Of a stretch of 23,466 nucleotides of DNA, positions 22,870 through 23,466 are shown piece after piece. Positions within the stretch are counted from its first letter, which is position 1, and the number at the start of each line of letters is the position of its first letter. Source of the stretch: a virus; IMG/VR virus record IMGVR_UViG_3300027969_002932, positions 1-23,466 of that record. One strand, given 5' to 3'. Made by a program: the position numbers and the translations under genes. Under the pieces are notes generated by a model that saw only the letters and a program-made list of their open reading frames with translations, was not told the DNA's origin and did no database searches.

Positions 22870-23436
22870 TTACTCGTCCATTTCATCGTCTTGGACCACC
22901 CAGCCTAGACGAAACAGATCCTTTTGGATCTCATCAGTGACTACACTTTCCGGAACATAGGCATCGTATTCCTTTGCCCGAGCTTGTTCTTCCAGTGATA
23001 GTGCTTGAAATTCTTCTTCAGTTGGTGGAAGTTGTTTGATACCACTGCAATACCAATCAATGTAGTCGCCTTGTTGTTGCATATCTGCAATGATACCACC
23101 GGCATATCTCCAACTGCAATGCCATCGTTGATTCTTAAGGATTGGCATAACATCGTGTTTGATAAAATCTCTATTACACATGGCCGCATAGAGATTCTGC
23201 GCATAGATGTCACTTTCACGAACCTTCTCCAGAATCCAATCAGTGGTCAATAGATCGTATTCCATATTCTCAACACGACTTGCCGGATCTTCAAATTTGG
23301 CCTTGTGCTGTTCTGCATAGGATTCATACATGGCCAGATAGTCTTCGTTTACAGCTTCACCTTTTTCTTTCATTCGTTCTATGTACTGTTCTTTTTGAAA
23401 GGTGTGCCGTTCAGGGCTTTTTGAAATTTTTGACAT
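22870..23436 (-). CDS. Conserved-type phage protein of unknown function (188 aa)
   Basis: A charged helical N-terminus (HTFQKEQYIERMKEKGEAVN) is followed by the likely core, WILEKVRESDIYAQNLYAAM and CNRDFIKHDVMPILKNQRW, then CSWRYAGGIIADMQQQGDYI with DWYCSG. An acidic tail follows (LGWVVQDDEMDE). I recall the QRWxCSWRYAGGI block from hypothetical proteins of T4-like marine phages. There is no membrane segment or signal peptide. Its ATG lies within the end of another reading frame that enters from the right edge. The Shine-Dalgarno is weak (AGAAG directly before the ATG), so it may rely on coupling to the upstream gene. Confidence 0.78.
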   Translation of the reverse strand: MSKISKSPERHTFQKEQYIERMKEKGEAVNEDYLAMYESYAEQHKAKFEDPASRVENMEYDLLTTDWILEKVRESDIYAQNLYAAMCNRDFIKHDVMPILKNQRWHCSWRYAGGIIADMQQQGDYIDWYCSGIKQLPPTEEEFQALSLEEQARAKEYDAYVPESVVTDEIQKDLFRLGWVVQDDEMDE

Positions 23437-23466
23437 CTTCTACTGCTTTCTTTAGCGTCTCGGCAT
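23411..23466 (-). CDS. 3' end of an upstream gene (partial)
   Basis: One frame entering from the right edge reads AETLKKAVEDVKNFKKP and stops with TGA at 23411-23413, overlapping the 188-residue gene by 26 nt. The residues look like a normal charged helical C-terminus, and an overlap of this size matches other joints in the window. Only 17 complete codons are visible, so it may be chance. Confidence 0.35.
   Translation of the reverse strand, partial: AETLKKAVEDVKNFKKP

Noticed and set aside
1-23466. tRNA, rRNA, CRISPR arrays, insertion-sequence ends, integrase or attachment sites
   Set aside because: None was seen; almost all bases are in recognised coding frames and intergenic gaps are under 100 bases.

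Overview
The window looks like part of the genome of a marine T4-like myovirus (tailed phage). Virion fibre genes carry an N-terminal motif resembling the start of T4 baseplate protein gp10. TAAATA-type elements resembling the T4 late promoter sit in front of six transcription units. Genes are packed with 1-38 nt overlaps or 1-nt gaps, and typical phage auxiliary genes (queD, uvsE, iscU/iscA, sod, kdsA) lie beside structural genes. The complete Isc-type IscU with an LPPVK motif and the metal-type KdsA point to a Gram-negative, probably proteobacterial host rather than a cyanobacterium; that is inference.

Layout. (1) Positions 1-13363, minus strand: three consecutive fibre or baseplate-appendage genes with gp10-like N-termini. 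They are a 3146-residue giant, a 586-residue protein, and a third that runs off the left edge (720 codons visible). (2) 13364-15288: a small plus-strand zinc-ribbon gene; a minus-strand operon for superoxide dismutase, IscU and IscA; and a plus-strand Ala/Pro/Lys-rich protein that diverges from sod through one palindromic late-promoter pair. (3) 15260-18734, minus strand: uvsE (UV-damage endonuclease), a GT-A-like glycosyltransferase, kdsA (Kdo-8-phosphate synthase), a one-helix membrane protein, and a QueD-family enzyme. (4) 18738-21414, minus strand: two tandem paralogous fibre-like proteins and a Rossmann-type DUF115/GT42-like protein, in one operon behind a late promoter that lies in the loop of a 13-bp hairpin. 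(5) 21426-23466, minus strand: a 389-residue and two smaller conserved-type phage proteins of unknown function, and the last codons of another gene.

Two promoter classes can be read. Early, host-like promoters (TTGACA/TTGCAA, 17-nt spacer, TATAAT/TATACT) precede uvsE, queD and the 389-residue gene. Late T4-like elements precede the fibre units, sod-iscU-iscA, kdsA-glycosyltransferase, the Ala/Pro/Lys-rich gene and the zinc-ribbon gene. In several units (sod, kdsA, uvsE) the predicted transcription start falls exactly on the start codon, suggesting leaderless mRNAs. The strongest candidates for something new are the late-expressed sod-iscU-iscA operon, the hairpin-embedded late promoter, and the possible ulosonic-acid/glycosylation set (kdsA, GT-A enzyme, GT42-like enzyme) next to fibre genes. 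No tRNA, rRNA, CRISPR array, insertion sequence or integrase was seen. No gene-free stretch exceeds 100 bases.
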